Shown in pieces: positions 19,704-28,001 of a stretch of 64,000 nucleotides of DNA. A model generated the notes under the pieces. That model saw nothing but the letters and a program-made list of their open reading frames with translations. It was not told where the DNA came from and ran no database searches. Numbering within the stretch: position 1 is the stretch's first letter; every line of letters begins with the position of its first letter. This stretch comes from Actinopolyspora mzabensis (GTDB taxonomy: Bacteria; Actinomycetota; Actinomycetes; Mycobacteriales; Pseudonocardiaceae): positions 62,001 through 126,000 of the forward strand of contig NZ_FNFM01000008.1 of NCBI RefSeq assembly GCF_900101095.1, given 5' to 3'. A program made the position numbers and the translations under genes.

Positions 19704-20132
19704 TCACCGGGCCATCCGCTCGAGGATGCGCGCCGCGCTGGAGAGCGTGTCGCGCTCCTGGTCCGTGAGTTCCGCCAGCCGCAGATCGAGCCACTGCTCC
19801 CGCACGGAGACCTCCTGCTCCATGCGCTGGTTGCCCGCCTCGGTCAGCTCCACGATGGCCTGCCGACCGTCGGTGGGGTGCTGCCGTCGGTACACGAGAC
19901 CGAGATCCTCCAGCGCGGCGATGACCCTGGTCATGGAGGGAGGCTGCACCCCCTCGTGGGCGGCCAGTTCTCTGGGCGCCAAGGGGCCGTTCCGCCACAG
20001 GCAGGCCAGCGCCGACATCTGGGAGAGCGTCACACTGGACTCGGTCTGCGCACGCAACCGGCGGTTCAGGCGAACAATGGCGATGCGCAGTCTGCTCGCC
20101 AGAGTGCGCTCGCGTTCAGCCGTTTCAGACAC
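19704..20132 (-). CDS. MarR-family transcriptional regulator
   Basis: This 142-residue winged-helix regulator has the recognition region LAPRELAAHEGVQPPSMTRVIAALEDLGLV and the wing RRQHPTDGRQAIVELTEAG. It has no cysteine-based sensor near the N terminus, so a phenolic or drug-like ligand is more likely than an oxidant. The start is GTG 20132 (V-S-E-T). TAGACT lies 6 nt before the GTG, so the transcript is probably leaderless. An inverted repeat over this promoter suggests autorepression. It precedes the MFS gene on the same strand and matches Rv0880 by position. Confidence 0.9.
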   Translation of the reverse strand: MSETAERERTLASRLRIAIVRLNRRLRAQTESSVTLSQMSALACLWRNGPLAPRELAAHEGVQPPSMTRVIAALEDLGLVYRRQHPTDGRQAIVELTEAGNQRMEQEVSVREQWLDLRLAELTDQERDTLSSAARILERMAR

Positions 20133-20134
20133 CT

Positions 20135-20155
20135 CGTTAGTCTAGCAAAATAACG
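20135..20155 (-). promoter_or_regulatory. marR promoter with candidate autoregulatory operator
   Basis: The arms CGTTA and TAACG enclose 11 nt that include TAGACT, the likely -10 box on the minus strand, placed 6 nt before the GTG. MarR proteins usually repress their own promoter through such sites. Confidence 0.4.
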
Positions 20156-20333
20156 GACAATTCCGCCGCGACGCGGCAGTCCCACGAGGCTCCGGGTAAG
20201 CTGGTGACCCCCGCACCGCACCTCGTCGGCAGCGTCTGCGCCCCTCGACTCGCGGACGACGGAGCACGCGCCCGAACTCCCGGCGAAGGCGTCTCGCCCC
20301 CGAACGAATCCCGACCGAAGGAAGAGGACGACC

Positions 20334-20636
20334 GTGGCAGCGGACGACAACGACGCTCCCACCGGACCGCCCCGGATGCGCCCGGTCCCCTCCCTCCCGG
20401 CGAAACTCGCGGGCCCGACTCCGGTCGTGATCACCGGCACGGTGTGCTGGCTGGTGGCCGCCGTGGTGTTCGGCATGCTCGGCTGGACGGGCTCGGGTGT
20501 CGACGTACGGTTCTGGACCTGTGTTACCGGTGGTGCGCTGGGGATAATCGGCTACGGTGTCTTTCGCTGGCAGCGCTCGGCCTCGCGTCGCGGTTCCCGC
20601 GGTTCCTGGCAGGGACTCGCCGGACTCGACGGCTGA
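20334..20636 (+). CDS. DUF2530 small membrane protein
   Basis: This 100-residue protein has a Pro-rich cytoplasmic head and two hydrophobic helices (VVITGTVCWLVAAVVFGMLGW and FWTCVTGGALGIIGYGVF), then a basic tail WQRSASRRGSRGSW. It matches the actinobacterial DUF2530 family, and Rv0879c holds the corresponding place beside the MarR gene in M. tuberculosis. GTG 20334 has AGAGGA six bases upstream. It is divergent from marR and convergent with the large ATPase gene. The function is unknown. Confidence 0.8.
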   Translation: MAADDNDAPTGPPRMRPVPSLPAKLAGPTPVVITGTVCWLVAAVVFGMLGWTGSGVDVRFWTCVTGGALGIIGYGVFRWQRSASRRGSRGSWQGLAGLDG

Positions 20637-20688
20637 CATCTTTCGGAACCCATAGCAGCACCTGCCGTACGTGGCCGGTTAGCCGTCA

Positions 20689-20858
20689 CGTGAGTCGGCG
20701 CCTCGGGAGCGTTGGGCCGGCTCTTGAGTAGCGACCTACGCGGCGAGCGGCCCGGCCTCGCGATGCATCCGACTCACGCACCGGGGACACGCACGCTGCC
20801 TACCCGCATGGTCGCTTCCCGACGACGGTCTCCGGCGCGGCGATTTCGCGCGAAATCG
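20689..20858 (-). repeat. Composite repeat copy 3, inverted relative to copy 2
   Basis: The 90-nt unit at 20689-20778 is the reverse complement of 18052-18141 with four mismatches and keeps the same terminal CGTGAGTCGG/CCGACTCACG arms and the TAGGTCGCTAC core (20728-20738). A perfect palindrome CGATTTCGCGCGAAATCG lies at 20841-20858, 62 nt beyond, on the same side of the unit as in copy 2. Weaker similarity to copy 2 continues between the two parts. The element fills the gap between the convergent DUF2530 and sacsin-like genes. Confidence 0.9.
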
Positions 20859-20899
20859 ACACCGCCCCGAGGGGGCGCACCCCGCGCCGGACGGGCAAC

Positions 20900-23800
20900 T
20901 CAGCGGAGCAGCGTGGTGGCGTCCGGGTCGGCCAGCAGCGCCGCCAGGGTGAACCGGTCCTGCCAACGATCGACCGCCCAGGCCAGCGCCCGGGCCAACC
21001 CGTCCGAGCTTCGCTCGCTGTAGATCGCACCGGCGTTGTCGACCCACCAGTGCACCCGGTGCTCCCCTTCCGAAGTACGCACCCGCAGTCCGTCCCGCAG
21101 TTCGACCTCGCCGGGGGGCACGGGTATCCCGAGCAGTTCGCAGGCGCCCGGAACCCTGGCCACGTCCTGCCAGGACTGCGTGACGCCCTCCCCCAGAATC
21201 TCGACCACGCCCTGTTCGGAGGCCAGCGGCAGATCGAGCAGCTCGGCGAGCGCCTCGGCGTCGAACTCGTGCGAGTTTCCGCCCGCCACCACCAGAGCCG
21301 GTTCGAAGACCCCCAGCAACCACGGCTCGTCCAACACCACCGCGCGATCGGCGGAGACCACCGCCGAGCTGACCGACCGTACCGCTCGCGGCGGGTCGAC
21401 ATCGCCCGGATCGAGCCGCTCGCAGTCCACCGCCTCGGCCAACGCGCGGTGGGCACCCAGCGCCAGTCCCGCGCGCACCCGGCGCTCCGGGTCGGCGAGG
21501 CGCGCCACCAGGTCGGCGGCATCCGCGGTGTCGTGCACCGTCAGTTCGGCGCGTACCCCCACGAGCCGCAGGGTCCGTTCGTCGACACCGACATCGGGCA
21601 CCGGATCGTAGAGCCCCGCGAGCTGTTCGGCGTCCGCGAGCCGCCATTGCCTGGGGGAACGCCCACCCAGCACGGCGAACCGGGCTATCCACCAGGGGGT
21701 GTAGCCGTCGGGCTCGCGCAGGGCACGGGCGGTTTCGGGGTCGGCGGTGAGCAGGCGCAGTGCCGCGGGCCAGGCGTTCTCGGCGACCAGATCCAGATCC
21801 CGCACCCCGACGAACCGGTGGGGCGGCCACTCGTCCCCGCGCAGGCGCTCCAGCTCACGCCACCAGACCTCGGCGTCGGCCACCCCCTCGTGGGGTGAGG
21901 TGGGTTCTTCCTCGATCAGCACGGCGAACGAGTCCAGCACCCCCACGGAACGGAGCCGCTCGGCGGAGCACCGCTCGACCACGTGACCCGCGACGGTCTG
22001 CAACGGCGCGTCGGGGCCGACGGCGTGCGGATCGAGCACTTCCAGCAGCGCCGCTTCCGGCAGCAACAGCTCGTCGGCACGGCGCACCTCACCGTCGGAG
22101 TCCGGCAGCGCCAACGCGCCCAGCCAGTCGCGGTGGCCCGTCTCGCCCACCAGCCGAAGCACCGGCTCGGCCAGCCGCATGGGATCGGCTCCGGCTCGGG
22201 CATCGGCCACGCTGTTGTGCACCGCCTCGACCAGGGCAGGCGCGTCCAGCAGTTCGGAAGCGCCCGCGTGGTGCGCGCCGAGGCGTTCCAGCAGCGGGTG
22301 CACCGCCTCGGCCGCCGCGATCCGCAGCCCGGTGACGTCCAGTTCGGCCAGTGCGGCCACGGCTTCCTCCGCGCCGTCGCCGGGCAGCAGCAGGTCCCGC
22401 ACTCCGGTCACGGTTCGTCCGTCGGCCAGCGGAACCGGCAGCGCGGTGAGCTCTTCGCGTGCCGTGCGGTCGGTGCGCTCGATCGGCAGCAGCGCCTCGT
22501 ACAACCGCCACCACCATGCCGCGGGCCTGTCGAGTCCGGTCACGGCTTCGACGATCTCGGCCGCTCCCATGCGGTGCACGCCCAGCGAACGCAGCGCGGT
22601 GGCGTGCGGGGACTCCGAGAGGTTCGCCCCGAGCAGGCCGGGCACCACTTCGGCGAGCAGCTCGACCAGTTCGGGGGCGAACGGGTCCAACACGGTCGCG
22701 CGGTGGGGCGCGATCACCGAACCGTCGGCGGCGGGCAACCAATCGGCCTCGCTCAACCGCTCGACGACGTCGCGGCGCAACCGTTCGTCGGTGTCCGACA
22801 GCGGAAAGCCGGGTTGCGGCACCAGGGCGGACCGTTCGAGCGGTTCCAACCGCGACAGCAGCGGCGGGTAGGCAGCGGCGGCGCGTTCCAGCACCACCCT
22901 CGTGGCGGGGGACTCCGATACCCGCCTGCGGTCCGGTTCCACGGGTACGCCCGCCAACAACCGGGCGGGCAGCGAGAGCCGTTCCTCGGTGGGGGTGGGG
23001 GCGTGCAGCACGTCGTTGCGCGACGGCAGCACGGTACCGTCCGCGGCCAGCTCCACCGCCCAGCAGATCCACCAACGCGAGTGCTCGCGCTGCTCCACCC
23101 CTATGCCGGTGAGCGTGGACTCCGGCCACTCACCGGTGGCGCGTTCGAGCAGCCAGTGCCGGGTGCTTTCGGGGGTGCGCACCACCACCCTGTCCTCGGT
23201 GGAATCCGTGCGGGACCAGTGCCGGTCACCGATGTCGACGTGGTGCAACGCGGGCAGCGCCAGCAGCAGGTCCACCACCTGCTCCGCCATGTCGTCCAGC
23301 AGCTTCTCGCCGTCGATGTCGGAGCGCAGGGGAAGCACGACTTCGGTGTCGAACCCTTCGGGGGGCCGCTCGCCGGTCGGCCAACCGAGCCGCAGCACCG
23401 GCACCTGACCGCCGCGGGAGACCAGTTCCGTCACGGCGGCGGGCGGCTCCGAACTCGACTCGGCCAGCGCCGCCACCTCGTCCCGGGTCCGGGCGGCCGA
23501 GAACTCCACCCCGCCAAGGGCCGTGGTCAGCCGGGGGGCGTCGGTGACGGCCAGGACCGCCGCGAAGCCCACCCCGAACCTGCCGACGGACGGCTCGGCG
23601 CGTTTGGGCGAGGCGCGCAACGCCGTCAGCCCCGAGACGCCCGACCCGTCGAGCGGCTGCCCGGTGTTGGCCACTCTGAGCTCGCCGTCGGCGAGCCGGA
23701 CCGACAACCGTCCGGCAGTTCCGGCGGCGCGGGCCGCGTCCGAGGCGTTCTGGGCGAGCTCGACCAGCAGCCGGTCCCGATAGCCGCCCAGCCGGAGGTC

Positions 23801-23935
23801 CTCCTCGGCGTTGGCGTCCTCCCGGAACCGGGTGGGCGAGCCGCGCCAGGCATCCAGTACGGCGGCACGCAACGCCGCCGTGCCGAACGGATCGGACGAG
23901 TCGTCCGTGGCCACGTTGTCCGCTGAATCGCTCAA
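20900..23935 (-). CDS. Large sacsin/Hsp90-like ATP-binding protein
   Basis: This 1011-residue cytosolic protein has an N-terminal GHKL (Hsp90-like) ATPase fold of the sacsin N-terminal type. The N-box is LLVELAQNASDAARAAG (about residues 55-71), then LRVANTGQPLDGSGVSGL and the glycine lid VGRFGVGFAAVLAV. The remaining 750 residues hold no motif I recognise beyond repeated Leu- and Glu-rich segments. Actinobacterial homologues are annotated as sacsin N-terminal ATP-binding-like proteins or Hsp90-like chaperones, without known clients. The start is TTG 23935, with AGAGGA five bases upstream. It stands alone, convergent with DUF2530. A role in protein quality control is possible but unproven. 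Confidence 0.82.
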   Translation of the reverse strand: MSDSADNVATDDSSDPFGTAALRAAVLDAWRGSPTRFREDANAEEDLRLGGYRDRLLVELAQNASDAARAAGTAGRLSVRLADGELRVANTGQPLDGSGVSGLTALRASPKRAEPSVGRFGVGFAAVLAVTDAPRLTTALGGVEFSAARTRDEVAALAESSSEPPAAVTELVSRGGQVPVLRLGWPTGERPPEGFDTEVVLPLRSDIDGEKLLDDMAEQVVDLLLALPALHHVDIGDRHWSRTDSTEDRVVVRTPESTRHWLLERATGEWPESTLTGIGVEQREHSRWWICWAVELAADGTVLPSRNDVLHAPTPTEERLSLPARLLAGVPVEPDRRRVSESPATRVVLERAAAAYPPLLSRLEPLERSALVPQPGFPLSDTDERLRRDVVERLSEADWLPAADGSVIAPHRATVLDPFAPELVELLAEVVPGLLGANLSESPHATALRSLGVHRMGAAEIVEAVTGLDRPAAWWWRLYEALLPIERTDRTAREELTALPVPLADGRTVTGVRDLLLPGDGAEEAVAALAELDVTGLRIAAAEAVHPLLERLGAHHAGASELLDAPALVEAVHNSVADARAGADPMRLAEPVLRLVGETGHRDWLGALALPDSDGEVRRADELLLPEAALLEVLDPHAVGPDAPLQTVAGHVVERCSAERLRSVGVLDSFAVLIEEEPTSPHEGVADAEVWWRELERLRGDEWPPHRFVGVRDLDLVAENAWPAALRLLTADPETARALREPDGYTPWWIARFAVLGGRSPRQWRLADAEQLAGLYDPVPDVGVDERTLRLVGVRAELTVHDTADAADLVARLADPERRVRAGLALGAHRALAEAVDCERLDPGDVDPPRAVRSVSSAVVSADRAVVLDEPWLLGVFEPALVVAGGNSHEFDAEALAELLDLPLASEQGVVEILGEGVTQSWQDVARVPGACELLGIPVPPGEVELRDGLRVRTSEGEHRVHWWVDNAGAIYSERSSDGLARALAWAVDRWQDRFTLAALLADPDATTLLR

Positions 23936-24362
23936 CTTCGTCCTCTTGAACAGGCCGCTTTGCCGGGCTTTTCCCGCGGTTTCACTGTATCCTGCGAGGA
24001 CACCCGCTCACCGGACGGCGATCAGCGGCTCGGGGCGAGGCCACCGCGACGAGCGGCCCCGCCGACCACGTTCGAAGAGCATCACGATCGAGTCGGCTTC
24101 ACGTTCGAGCCCGGCGCGAGCGGATGACCGGTCCGTACCGCGGTTCGGGACGACCGCGGGAGCTTCCACGCGACCTCACCGAAGCGCTCACCGGACGGAA
24201 TCGCCGCGGCCGACTCCACCTGGACGGATCCGAACGTCCCGCGGCGAGGTGGGGACTCCACCCGGGCTCACTCGCGGGGCAACCAGCGAGGAGTGGGACG
24301 CGCGGCTCGGCACCCGGTGCCGGAGAACATCCGGCCGGAGAACATCAGTCAGGGGGACGAGC
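23936..24362. other. Intergenic region between the divergent sacsin-like and cupin genes
   Basis: No gene was recognised. The end near 23950-23995 is AT-richer and probably carries the promoter of the sacsin-like gene. The sequence GCTCACCGGACGG occurs twice (about 24006 and 24187), which may be chance. Confidence 0.35.
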
Positions 24363-24743
24363 ATGCAATCACTGGTATCGATGTCGTTCGCGGATCCCAC
24401 CGAGGTCCGCGAGTTCCCGCACGGCAGGCTGGAACTGTTCGACCTGCACGGTTCCGCCGTCGGAAGGTTCGTACTCGAACCCGGCTGGCATTGGTCGCGG
24501 GACGTGGCACCACTGGCGGGGACCGAGACCTGTCAGCAACGACATGTGGCCTACCTGCTCACCGGAAACCTGCACGTGGCCATGAACGACGGCCCCTACG
24601 GAGTGGTCAAGGCGGGCGAGGTGGTCCACATCGAACCGGGCCACGACGCCTGGACCGTGGGGGAGGAGATCGTCACGATCCTGGACTTCGCCGATGTCGC
24701 CACCTACGCGGTGGATTCGGCGGCGCTGCGAGCGGCGCACTGA
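24363..24743 (+). CDS. Small cupin-domain protein
   Basis: This 126-residue single-domain cupin has the two partly conserved cupin motifs. The first is around EPGWHWSRDVAPLAG...CQQRHVAYLLTGNLHV, here lacking the full His-x-His-x3-4-Glu set. The second is GEVVHIEPGHDAWTVGEE with a His in PGHDAW. It resembles short actinobacterial cupins of unknown activity, sometimes placed near stress genes. ATG 24363 has GGGGGA six bases upstream. A GC-rich hairpin follows directly. The incomplete metal site suggests a binding rather than a redox function, but this is an inference. Confidence 0.78.
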   Translation: MQSLVSMSFADPTEVREFPHGRLELFDLHGSAVGRFVLEPGWHWSRDVAPLAGTETCQQRHVAYLLTGNLHVAMNDGPYGVVKAGEVVHIEPGHDAWTVGEEIVTILDFADVATYAVDSAALRAAH

Positions 24744-24749
24744 CGAGCC

Positions 24750-24777
24750 GAGGCCCTCGGAAATCGCCGAGGGCCTC
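24750..24777 (+). terminator. Hairpin after the cupin gene
   Basis: GAGGCCCTCGG pairs perfectly with CCGAGGGCCTC across a 6-nt loop, seven bases after the stop codon. There is no T-run. Confidence 0.68.
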
Positions 24778-24978
24778 CACCGGCGGAACGAGCGCGCCGC
24801 CCCGGACATCGGGACGGCGCGCTGCGCTGGTGCGCTCTTCCGCCGTTCGGCGGCGAAGCCCGCGAGGGACACTCACCGGGGTCCGAGCGGCCCACTGCGG
24901 GGTTCACCGCGGCGGTCCACCGAGGGGTTCACCGCGGAAAGGGCCCCGCCGGGCCGGTTCGCGCTCGCGGGCCGGTCC

Positions 24979-25830
24979 TCACTTCGCGTCCCGGGACTCG
25001 AAGTCGAGGGACGTGTCGTCGTAGACCACCTCTGCCACCGGAATGGTGGAGGAGGTGTCCACTTCGCCCTCGGAATGAGCTCCGCAGCCGAACTCCACGT
25101 GTACGACACGCCCGTCGGCGGGCGAGACCGAGTTGGCACACACCCCGAAAGCCGCTCGCATGGATCCGGCCAGTGGCAGGAAGAAGCCGCAACTGCCGCA
25201 GGGGCCGGGTGCCAGCCGGGCGGTCTCGGTGTCGGGGCCGAACTCACCGGACTCCCAGCGCTCGGCCGCGTCGAGTCGCCCCTCTCTGCTGAGCACCCGT
25301 TGCCTGCCGCCACCCACCTCGTAGGCGAGTTCCGTCACCGGATCGTCGTCGCCGGGCAGGGTGCCCTCCACGAGCCTGGGATCGTCCTGCCCGCTGGGCA
25401 GCAGATCCCCCGCCCCCAGGTCTCCGGGGCGGATCCGTTCGCTCCACGGCAGCCACTCCGGAGCCACCAGTGCCTCCGGCCCGGGCAGTAACACCACCTC
25501 GCTGACCGTCACCGGGTCGTCGGGGCCGGAGGTGGCCACGGTCACCGCCCACCGCCAGCCGACGTAGCCCTGGTACGTCGTCTCGAAGTAGTGCGTGGCC
25601 GCGTGCTCGGACTCGTACTCGACACCGACGTGCTCCCCGACGGCCTCCCCGTTCGTCTCCATGACGAGGACCGGTGAGCCGGTGGGGTCGGTGCCGATTA
25701 CGGCCTCCTCCTCGGCGGCGGAACGCGCGGTCTCCACCGCCCCGGCGAGTTTCGGATCGGGTCGCCGCTCGCCCCCGGCAGCGGTGCTTGGCGCGGACGC
25801 CGTCTCGACGTCGCTGATCGGAGCAGGCAT
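24979..25830 (-). CDS. DUF3027 family protein (Rv0877-like)
   Basis: This 283-residue soluble protein belongs to the actinobacterial DUF3027 family. The conserved core includes AVETARSAAEEEA, VGEHVGVEYESEHAATHYFE, YQGYVGWRWAVTVA, VVLLPGPEALVAPEWLPWSERI, a Cys pair in GPCGSCGFFLPLAGS, and GVCANSVSPADGRVV...FGCGAHSE. The four conserved Cys/His positions near the C terminus could bind zinc. I chose ATG 25830 (M-P-A-P-I-S-D), with GGAAG ten bases upstream; the longer open frame has no family similarity. It is divergent from the glutaminyl cyclase-like gene. The function is unknown. Confidence 0.82.
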   Translation of the reverse strand: MPAPISDVETASAPSTAAGGERRPDPKLAGAVETARSAAEEEAVIGTDPTGSPVLVMETNGEAVGEHVGVEYESEHAATHYFETTYQGYVGWRWAVTVATSGPDDPVTVSEVVLLPGPEALVAPEWLPWSERIRPGDLGAGDLLPSGQDDPRLVEGTLPGDDDPVTELAYEVGGGRQRVLSREGRLDAAERWESGEFGPDTETARLAPGPCGSCGFFLPLAGSMRAAFGVCANSVSPADGRVVHVEFGCGAHSEGEVDTSSTIPVAEVVYDDTSLDFESRDAK

Positions 25831-25896
25831 AGGCGTCACACTTCCGATTGTGCCGCACGTGTTTTGCGGTGTATCCGGGCGTGCCACGCTTTCGGG

Positions 25897-26823
25897 GTGC
25901 GAATTCGGAGCAGGCGGACTCGAATCGGACCTCACCGACGGCTCCCCCTCCGCGAGAGGGGAATCCGTGCCGGAGGACGCCGGAGTCGAACCGGCAGGCT
26001 GCTGCTGGTATGCCTCGTTCCGCTGGTGATCCTGATGATTTCTCGATGCGGAACGCCGCAGCAACCAGAACAGCACGGCTACCAGGGCCGCGAGGAGAGC
26101 GAACAGGGCTTGTGGCACGTGGGCAGCGTGCCACACCTGCGTGCCGATGTGATCCACGTTCTGCCGCATGATCCGTCCTTGTTCACCCAGGGTCTGGAAA
26201 TTGACTCGGGGACACTCTACGAAAGCACCGGTAAACGCGGTGAATCGGTTCTGCGCGCGAAAAGCTTGACAACCGGGCGCGAGTCGGCCCGGGTCCGACT
26301 GCCGGACCGGTTCTTCGGCGAGGGCATCACCCTCACGGAGGACCGCGTCTGGCAGCTGACCTGGAAGTCCGGGACGGCGATACTGCGCGATCGTACCGAT
26401 CTCGGTGAGATCCGTCGCGTCGATTACCGGGGAGAGGGCTGGGGGCTGTGCTCCTTCGCGGACAGGCTGGTGATGAGCGACGGCACGGACGAGCTGACCT
26501 TCCGTGATCCGGATTCGTTCGCCGAGCGCGGCAGCGTGTCGGTGCGGCTGGGCGGCGAGCCGGTGACGGAGCTGAACGAACTGGAGTGCGTGGACGGCTC
26601 GGTGTGGGCCAACGTCTGGCGCACGGACAGGATAGTGCGTATCGACCCGAACACCGGCCGGGTGACCGCCGTGGTGGACGCGAGCGGCCTGCTCACCACC
26701 GAGCAGGCCGACAGGGCCGGCGTGCTCAACGGGATAGCGGCCACGGAGGAGTCGGGGCGGTTCCTGCTCACCGGCAAGAACTGGCCGAAGATGTTCCGGG
26801 TCCGCTTCGTGCCGGTGGAGTGA
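25897..26823 (+). CDS. Glutaminyl-peptide cyclotransferase-like secreted protein
   Basis: This roughly 308-residue protein of the plant-type glutamine cyclotransferase fold (five-bladed beta-propeller) would form N-terminal pyroglutamate. The mature part begins HVLPHDPSLFTQGLEI and shows LYESTGKRGESVLR, RFFGEGITLTEDRVWQLTWKSG, EGWGLC, ELNELECVDGSVWANVW and VLNGIAATEESGRFLLTGKNWPKMF, all family landmarks. An Arg-rich N terminus and the helix GRLLLVCLVPLVILMI suggest a signal anchor or signal peptide. The start is uncertain: GTG 25897 gives a charged leader, TTG 25864 is also in frame, and no ribosome site is clear. Confidence 0.82.
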   Translation: MRIRSRRTRIGPHRRLPLRERGIRAGGRRSRTGRLLLVCLVPLVILMISRCGTPQQPEQHGYQGREESEQGLWHVGSVPHLRADVIHVLPHDPSLFTQGLEIDSGTLYESTGKRGESVLRAKSLTTGRESARVRLPDRFFGEGITLTEDRVWQLTWKSGTAILRDRTDLGEIRRVDYRGEGWGLCSFADRLVMSDGTDELTFRDPDSFAERGSVSVRLGGEPVTELNELECVDGSVWANVWRTDRIVRIDPNTGRVTAVVDASGLLTTEQADRAGVLNGIAATEESGRFLLTGKNWPKMFRVRFVPVE

Positions 26824-26895
26824 CCTCGTGTGCCGAGCGCTCGCCCCGGGGCGGAGGGCCGCGGACGCGCCGTGCGCGACCGGACCCAGATGCCC

Positions 26896-27000
26896 GGCGG
26901 GACCGAAGTGCGCGGCGGGGACCGAAGCGCGCGGCGGGGACCGAAGCGCGCGGCGGGGACCGAAGCGCGCGGCGGGGACCGAAGCGCGCGGCGGGGACCG
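26896..27000 (+). repeat. 19-nt tandem repeat, five units plus a partial
   Basis: Four identical 19-nt units beginning GGCGGGGACCGAAGCGCGC (26914-26989) follow one 18-nt variant (26896-26913) and precede a truncated unit. The array lies between the cyclase-like gene and the DUF2771 lipoprotein gene. Open frames reading through it (Gly, Arg, Ala-rich) have no family resemblance and are not called as genes. Confidence 0.92.
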
Positions 27001-27041
27001 GGCCGGGCGGAGCGTGCCGGGGGGGTCGTAAGGTCAGCGGC

Positions 27042-27536
27042 GTGCGCCGAGGACTGACAGCACTGCTCTTGCTGACCCCCTTGTTACTGGCGGGCTGTGC
27101 CGCACCGGACGAACCGGGCGTGACGTTCTACTCGCACGGCGAGTCCGTACGGGTATCGCCGGTGCAGTACTGCGAACGGCTCGCCAGAGAGTGCAGCGAG
27201 CCGGAGCCGGAGGCCGCTGGTGAGCTGCCGATGCCCGCCGGCTATCCGCTGCAGATCTCGGTTCCCGACGAGGTCTCCTCCGCGCCGTGGCAGGTGGTGT
27301 TCACCTACCTGAGTGACTCCGGGGAGCGGTTGCGAGGCCGCAGCGGCGTTATGAGCGGCGAGGACAAGCAACACGCGTACACCCTCAGACTGCCCGAGGA
27401 CGGGGCACGGCTGGACCGGGTGGAGGTGCAGCGGTACGGCACGGTGAGTGTCAACCAGACCGGTCAACTGCAGTTCGTCATCGGCGGAACCTGGGTGGTG
27501 GGTAACTCACGAGAACAGGAACCGATAACGAGCTGA
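27042..27536 (+). CDS. DUF2771 lipoprotein
   Basis: This 164-residue predicted lipoprotein has a signal peptide RRGLTALLLLTPLLLAGC with lipobox L-A-G-C at about residues 16-19. The mature domain has a Cys pair (QYCERLARECSEP), the motif YPLQISVPDEVSSAPWQVV and a C-terminal FVIGGTWVV. It fits the actinobacterial DUF2771 family, and Rv0875c is the likely counterpart by position. GTG 27042 has no ribosome site, but TAAGGT ends seven bases before it, so a leaderless transcript is likely. It is convergent with cspB. The function is unknown. Confidence 0.8.
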   Translation: MRRGLTALLLLTPLLLAGCAAPDEPGVTFYSHGESVRVSPVQYCERLARECSEPEPEAAGELPMPAGYPLQISVPDEVSSAPWQVVFTYLSDSGERLRGRSGVMSGEDKQHAYTLRLPEDGARLDRVEVQRYGTVSVNQTGQLQFVIGGTWVVGNSREQEPITS

Positions 27537-27605
27537 GCGCGATGCCCGGGCCCGTCGCCTCACCGTGACCGTCTCGCATCGGATGCCGTGCGGGGGCAGG
27601 AGCTT

Positions 27606-28001
27606 TCAGGAGCCGCCCGGATCGAGCTCGCGGGCCACGGCACGCACGACCCCACCGACCCGCTTGGCCACCTTCTTGTCCGGGTAACGCCCCTTGTCGA
27701 GCTCGGGCAGCACACTGGCTTCGAGCAGCTTGATCATGTCGTCGACCATGCCGTGCAACTCGTCGGCGGGGCGTCGACGGGCTTCCACCACCGAGGGGGG
27801 CGGATCGAGCAGTTGCACCCGGAGCGCCTGGGGACCACGGCGGCCCTGGGCCAGGTCGAAGTCGACCCGTTGCCCCGTCTTGAGCGCCTCAACCCCGGAC
27901 GGCAGCGCGGAGGCCCGCACGTACACGTCCTCCCCACCGTCCTGGGTCACGAAGCCGAAGCCCTTGTTCGCGTCGTACCACTTGACCCTGCCGGTCGGCA
28001 C
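27606..28001 (-). CDS. cspB: Cold-shock domain protein CspB (long actinobacterial form)
   Basis: This 131-residue protein has an N-terminal cold-shock domain: [21 protein letters not shown] with RNP1 (KGFGFV) and RNP2 (DVYVRAS). A C-terminal extension of about 60 residues ([22 protein letters not shown]...VARELDPGG) is specific to the actinobacterial CspB form, as in Rv0871. It should bind single-stranded RNA or DNA and act as an RNA chaperone. I chose GTG 28001 (V-P-T-G), which aligns with the family start; GTG 28010 is an alternative with AGGG upstream. It is convergent with the lipoprotein gene. Confidence 0.9.
   Translation of the reverse strand: MPTGRVKWYDANKGFGFVTQDGGEDVYVRASALPSGVEALKTGQRVDFDLAQGRRGPQALRVQLLDPPPSVVEARRRPADELHGMVDDMIKLLEASVLPELDKGRYPDKKVAKRVGGVVRAVARELDPGGS

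Noticed and set aside
25979-25995. A tRNA T-arm-like sequence on the minus strand (GCCGGTTCGACTCCGGC)
   Set aside because: The arm is perfect, but no matching 5' acceptor (GGAGGAC), D-arm or anticodon arm is found in the expected 75 nt. A remnant attachment site is possible but not supported.
26830-27057. An open frame rich in Gly-Arg-Ala repeats through the 19-nt tandem array
   Set aside because: The repeat content comes from the DNA array. There is no ribosome site, and it runs into the lipoprotein start.
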